DNA of 34,672 nt. Source: Lachnospiraceae bacterium (GTDB lineage: Bacteria > Bacillota > Clostridia > Lachnospirales > Lachnospiraceae). Below are positions 32,362-34,672 of this stretch, piece by piece. The stretch is from positions 1 through 34,672 of the forward strand of contig SVFB01000042.1 of assembly GCA_015057085.1 (NCBI GenBank). The letters are read 5' to 3'. The translations under genes and the position numbers were made by a program. A model generated the notes under the pieces. The model ran no database searches and was not told the DNA's origin. It was given only the letters and a program-made list of their open reading frames with translations. Numbering within the stretch: position 1 is the first letter of the stretch; every line of letters begins with the position of its first letter.

Positions 32362-34512
32362 TTATAGTTTAATTCCTCTCTCCATATATGCTCCGCTTAC
32401 AAGATTAACGCAGCACCCTCCATACATCAGCGCAGCTCCGGTATATATGCCCTCTTCGAAGCGATAGGACGCTCCGGCGTCGAGCCCTTTTAATTTCACA
32501 TGCTTTACTTTTCCATTGGCCTGCTCTTTTTTGACCACAATACAGAGTAGAAATTCACGCTTGTCTTTAGAAACAATTTCCCATGCTTTATAAAACTCAT
32601 TCTCATCCACTTCTGTCAAACGATAATAATCACCATTTGTAATCAACGTATCCATTTGATGAAAAGTTCCGATTTGATCCCTGATTTTCGCCTTCTCTTC
32701 ACCTGATAGTTTTGTGATATCCAGTTCATAACCAAAGGTTCCACTCATCGCTACCACACCACGTGTATCCAGCGATGTCACTCGTCCGGTCTGATGGTTT
32801 GGCACAGCCGAAACATGACTTCCCATGGTGCACACCGGATATCCAAAAGAAGTCCCCTCCTGAATCTCTAAACGCTCAATCGCATCGGTGTCGTCAGAAC
32901 ACCAGATTTGCGGACAATAATACAGCATTCCTGCATCAAAGCGGCCTCCTCCTCCGGAACACCCCTCTATCATAATATCCGGATAAGCATCCAAAAGTCG
33001 CTGAAGCAACTTATAAGTTCCAAGCATAAAACGATGTGGAACTTCGCCCTGTCGATTCGCCGGTGTATGATGCGAATACACATTTGCAAGACTTCGATTA
33101 AAGTCCCATTTAATATATGAAATATGCGCACTTTCTAATACTTTGCAAATGGAATCATACAGATAATCCACAACATCAGGATTGCTCATGTCCAGAACCA
33201 GCTGATTTCTGGCCATTGTAGGAGGTCGATTCGGATCCGTAAGAACCCAGTCCGGGTGCATGCGATAAAGGTCTGAATCTTCGTTTACCATTTCAGGTTC
33301 AAACCACAGTCCAAATTTCATCCCCATTTTTTCAAGTTCATCCGCAATATACTTCAAGCCTCCCGGCAATTTCTTTTCATTGACAGTCCAATCTCCCAGA
33401 CCTGAATTGTCATCATCTCGTTTTCCAAACCATCCATCATCCAATACAAGCATATCTATGCCCACCTCAGACGCCTGCTTTGCGATTTCGATGATTTTTT
33501 CCGAATCAAAATGAAAATATGTAGCCTCCCAGTTATTGATTAAAACCGAACGCTTTTTGTCCCAATACTTTCGATGGCAAACATTTCGACGAATGATATC
33601 ATGATAGAGATGGCTTAATTGACTCAATCCCTTTGATGTGTAAGCCATAATAACCTCAGGTGTTTCAAATGTACACCCCGGCTCAAGAAGCCATGAAAAC
33701 TGTTCATTATGAATTCCTGCCACGATTCTTGTACTACCGGTTTGATCCAGTTCAATTTCAAATTTATGATTCCCGGAATACATCAACATCATTCCATAGC
33801 AGTCTCCATAATCCTCACTCGCATTACGATCGCAGATGATCACAAATGGATTTTCATGGTGACTGCTCATGCCTCGCGTTGAGCCAATCACCCTGATTTC
33901 TTGAGTCAAATGATTTCTCGTCACCTGTCTTTCCATACAATGTCTTCCTGCAAAATGAATCTCATCCCAATGACTGTATGGAATGTCTAGCATTGCAGAG
34001 GATGCCTTCTCGATTTGAAGACATTGGGTACCTATATTTCTCATTTGAACGTGACGCGTGATGATATCTTTTTCCTCAAATACGCTATAATACAATTCCA
34101 CACCCAATCCGATCACCGGATCATATGTATAAATGATTAAAGTTTGCACCGTATCCTCATCAGAATCTTCGTACACACGTACTGATGGAAGTCCCGGTAT
34201 TTTTGACTTGCCATCTACTATCACATGTCTGTGATAACGCAAATCGCAGCTTCTGCTACCATTTTCTGAAGTCACTTCGATAGAGTGCACCCGATAATCA
34301 CCCACGCCGCATCCTGAATACTCTTGTGGGAGCACATCAATAGAACGCCCTCTATCGTATCGATTCTCATTTAGATTTCCGGAGAATCCGCGATCAATCG
34401 ACAGTATTTGATATCCCATATCCTGATTGGCCACCGGTTGACCGTAGTAGTTATGAATCACCAATCCGATTTCATCAATCGCAATCTGATATTCACTATT
34501 TGCTGTATTCAA
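32362..34512 (-). CDS. GH36 alpha-galactosidase
   Basis: A cytoplasmic enzyme of about 716 aa that removes alpha-1,6-galactose from raffinose-type sugars. The N-terminal beta-sandwich (about 1-300) precedes the barrel with DDGWFGKRDDD (about 358-368), GLWFEPEMV, nucleophile Asp470 in YIKWDFNR, and the acid/base Asp540 in IWCSDDTDAIERL. Length and motifs are those of bacterial GH36 group I. The 5' end is odd: the frame as given begins at a TTG with no ribosome site, while the family pattern seems to continue upstream (FENNIFHL before it) to a point about 30 bases further, where no ATG, GTG or TTG is found and a strong hairpin begins. It stands alone; no transporter is in view. Confidence 0.88.
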   Translation of the reverse strand: MNTANSEYQIAIDEIGLVIHNYYGQPVANQDMGYQILSIDRGFSGNLNENRYDRGRSIDVLPQEYSGCGVGDYRVHSIEVTSENGSRSCDLRYHRHVIVDGKSKIPGLPSVRVYEDSDEDTVQTLIIYTYDPVIGLGVELYYSVFEEKDIITRHVQMRNIGTQCLQIEKASSAMLDIPYSHWDEIHFAGRHCMERQVTRNHLTQEIRVIGSTRGMSSHHENPFVIICDRNASEDYGDCYGMMLMYSGNHKFEIELDQTGSTRIVAGIHNEQFSWLLEPGCTFETPEVIMAYTSKGLSQLSHLYHDIIRRNVCHRKYWDKKRSVLINNWEATYFHFDSEKIIEIAKQASEVGIDMLVLDDGWFGKRDDDNSGLGDWTVNEKKLPGGLKYIADELEKMGMKFGLWFEPEMVNEDSDLYRMHPDWVLTDPNRPPTMARNQLVLDMSNPDVVDYLYDSICKVLESAHISYIKWDFNRSLANVYSHHTPANRQGEVPHRFMLGTYKLLQRLLDAYPDIMIEGCSGGGGRFDAGMLYYCPQIWCSDDTDAIERLEIQEGTSFGYPVCTMGSHVSAVPNHQTGRVTSLDTRGVVAMSGTFGYELDITKLSGEEKAKIRDQIGTFHQMDTLITNGDYYRLTEVDENEFYKAWEIVSKDKREFLLCIVVKKEQANGKVKHVKLKGLDAGASYRFEEGIYTGAALMYGGCCVNLVSGAYMERGIKL

Positions 34513-34544
34513 ATGAAAAATATTATTTTCAAATTGAACTAAGT

Positions 34545-34590
34545 CGCTGCGCGACGGCCTGCCAAGGCTGTGGCGCAGCGTTTTTCTTTT
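34545..34590 (+). terminator. Terminator-like hairpin pointing away from the alpha-galactosidase
   Basis: CGCTGCGC (34545-34552) pairs with GCGCAGCG (34573-34580), with a further inner stem GCCT/AGGC, followed on the plus strand by TTTTTCTTTT. It has the form of a plus-strand terminator, yet no plus-strand gene precedes it; it lies directly in front of the minus-strand GH36 gene. The remaining bases to the window end show nothing I can name. Confidence 0.65.
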
Positions 34591-34672
34591 ACTTAAAAAG
34601 CAGTAGATAGTGAAACTCTGATGATGTATGTTTAAGTTACCACACCAAAACTGAACATTACCAAAACCACTA

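Overview
The window reads as chromosome of an anaerobic Firmicute, most likely a Lachnospiraceae member (Butyrivibrio/Pseudobutyrivibrio/Roseburia-like). The grounds are strong purine-rich Shine-Dalgarno sites, moderate-to-low G+C, a TrpB2-type synthase, a CoA-disulfide-reductase/rhodanese fusion, a COG2984/4120/1101-type ABC importer, and many membrane GGDEF/HD-GYP and hybrid-kinase proteins. This is inferred from gene families; no rRNA, tRNA, phage, CRISPR or transposase gene was seen.

Layout, left to right. (a) 1-422: no recognisable gene, then a terminator for the leftward operon beside it. (b) 423-5753, minus: a mannitol-type PTS operon in the order IICB - PRD regulator - IIA - dehydrogenase, i.e. 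mtlA-R-F-D order, but the last gene is a zinc medium-chain dehydrogenase resembling sorbose-1-phosphate reductase instead of MtlD. (c) 5754-7186: repeat-rich stretch with one small hypothetical gene, a 161-bp multi-hairpin repeat (second copy at 18535-18698), and, joined to it, a tandem array of five and a half 62-bp units, most of them able to fold as hairpins. (d) 7187-13297, minus: a zinc-ribbon protein with a Q/Y/G-rich tract, and a three-gene signalling operon: hybrid kinase (possible carbohydrate-binding-like outer domain), double-receiver protein, membrane HD-GYP phosphodiesterase. (e) 13393-16944, minus: a CDP-glycerol-transferase-like protein, a 26-aa membrane microprotein missed by length cut-offs, and a HAD-type protein of the surface-polysaccharide kind. 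(f) 17063-19546: TrpB2, repeat copy 2, a small acidic membrane-anchored protein, and a 232-bp imperfect palindrome. (g) 19547-22363, plus: a complete three-gene ABC importer. (h) 22402-26495: CoA-disulfide reductase-rhodanese, a decayed esterase gene, a diguanylate cyclase, and an HTH/membrane/zinc-ribbon regulator. (i) 26587-32245, minus: a three-gene module of a membrane pseudo-histidine-kinase fused to a DegV (fatty-acid-binding) domain, a Cache protein with a destroyed GGDEF motif, and a Cache-HAMP-GGDEF cyclase. (j) 32362-34512, minus: a GH36 alpha-galactosidase whose start codon cannot be found in normal form.

The strongest candidate for something undescribed is the module at 26587-32245: a catalytic-looking ATPase lacking its phospho-acceptor His, a receiver-like linker and a DegV lipid-binding domain in one membrane protein, co-transcribed with one inactive and one active GGDEF receptor. 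It suggests a link between lipid (acyl) sensing and c-di-GMP. The composite hairpin repeat at 6606-7108 and the palindrome at 19159-19390 are the strongest non-coding oddities. All family calls are from reading motifs; no search was run.
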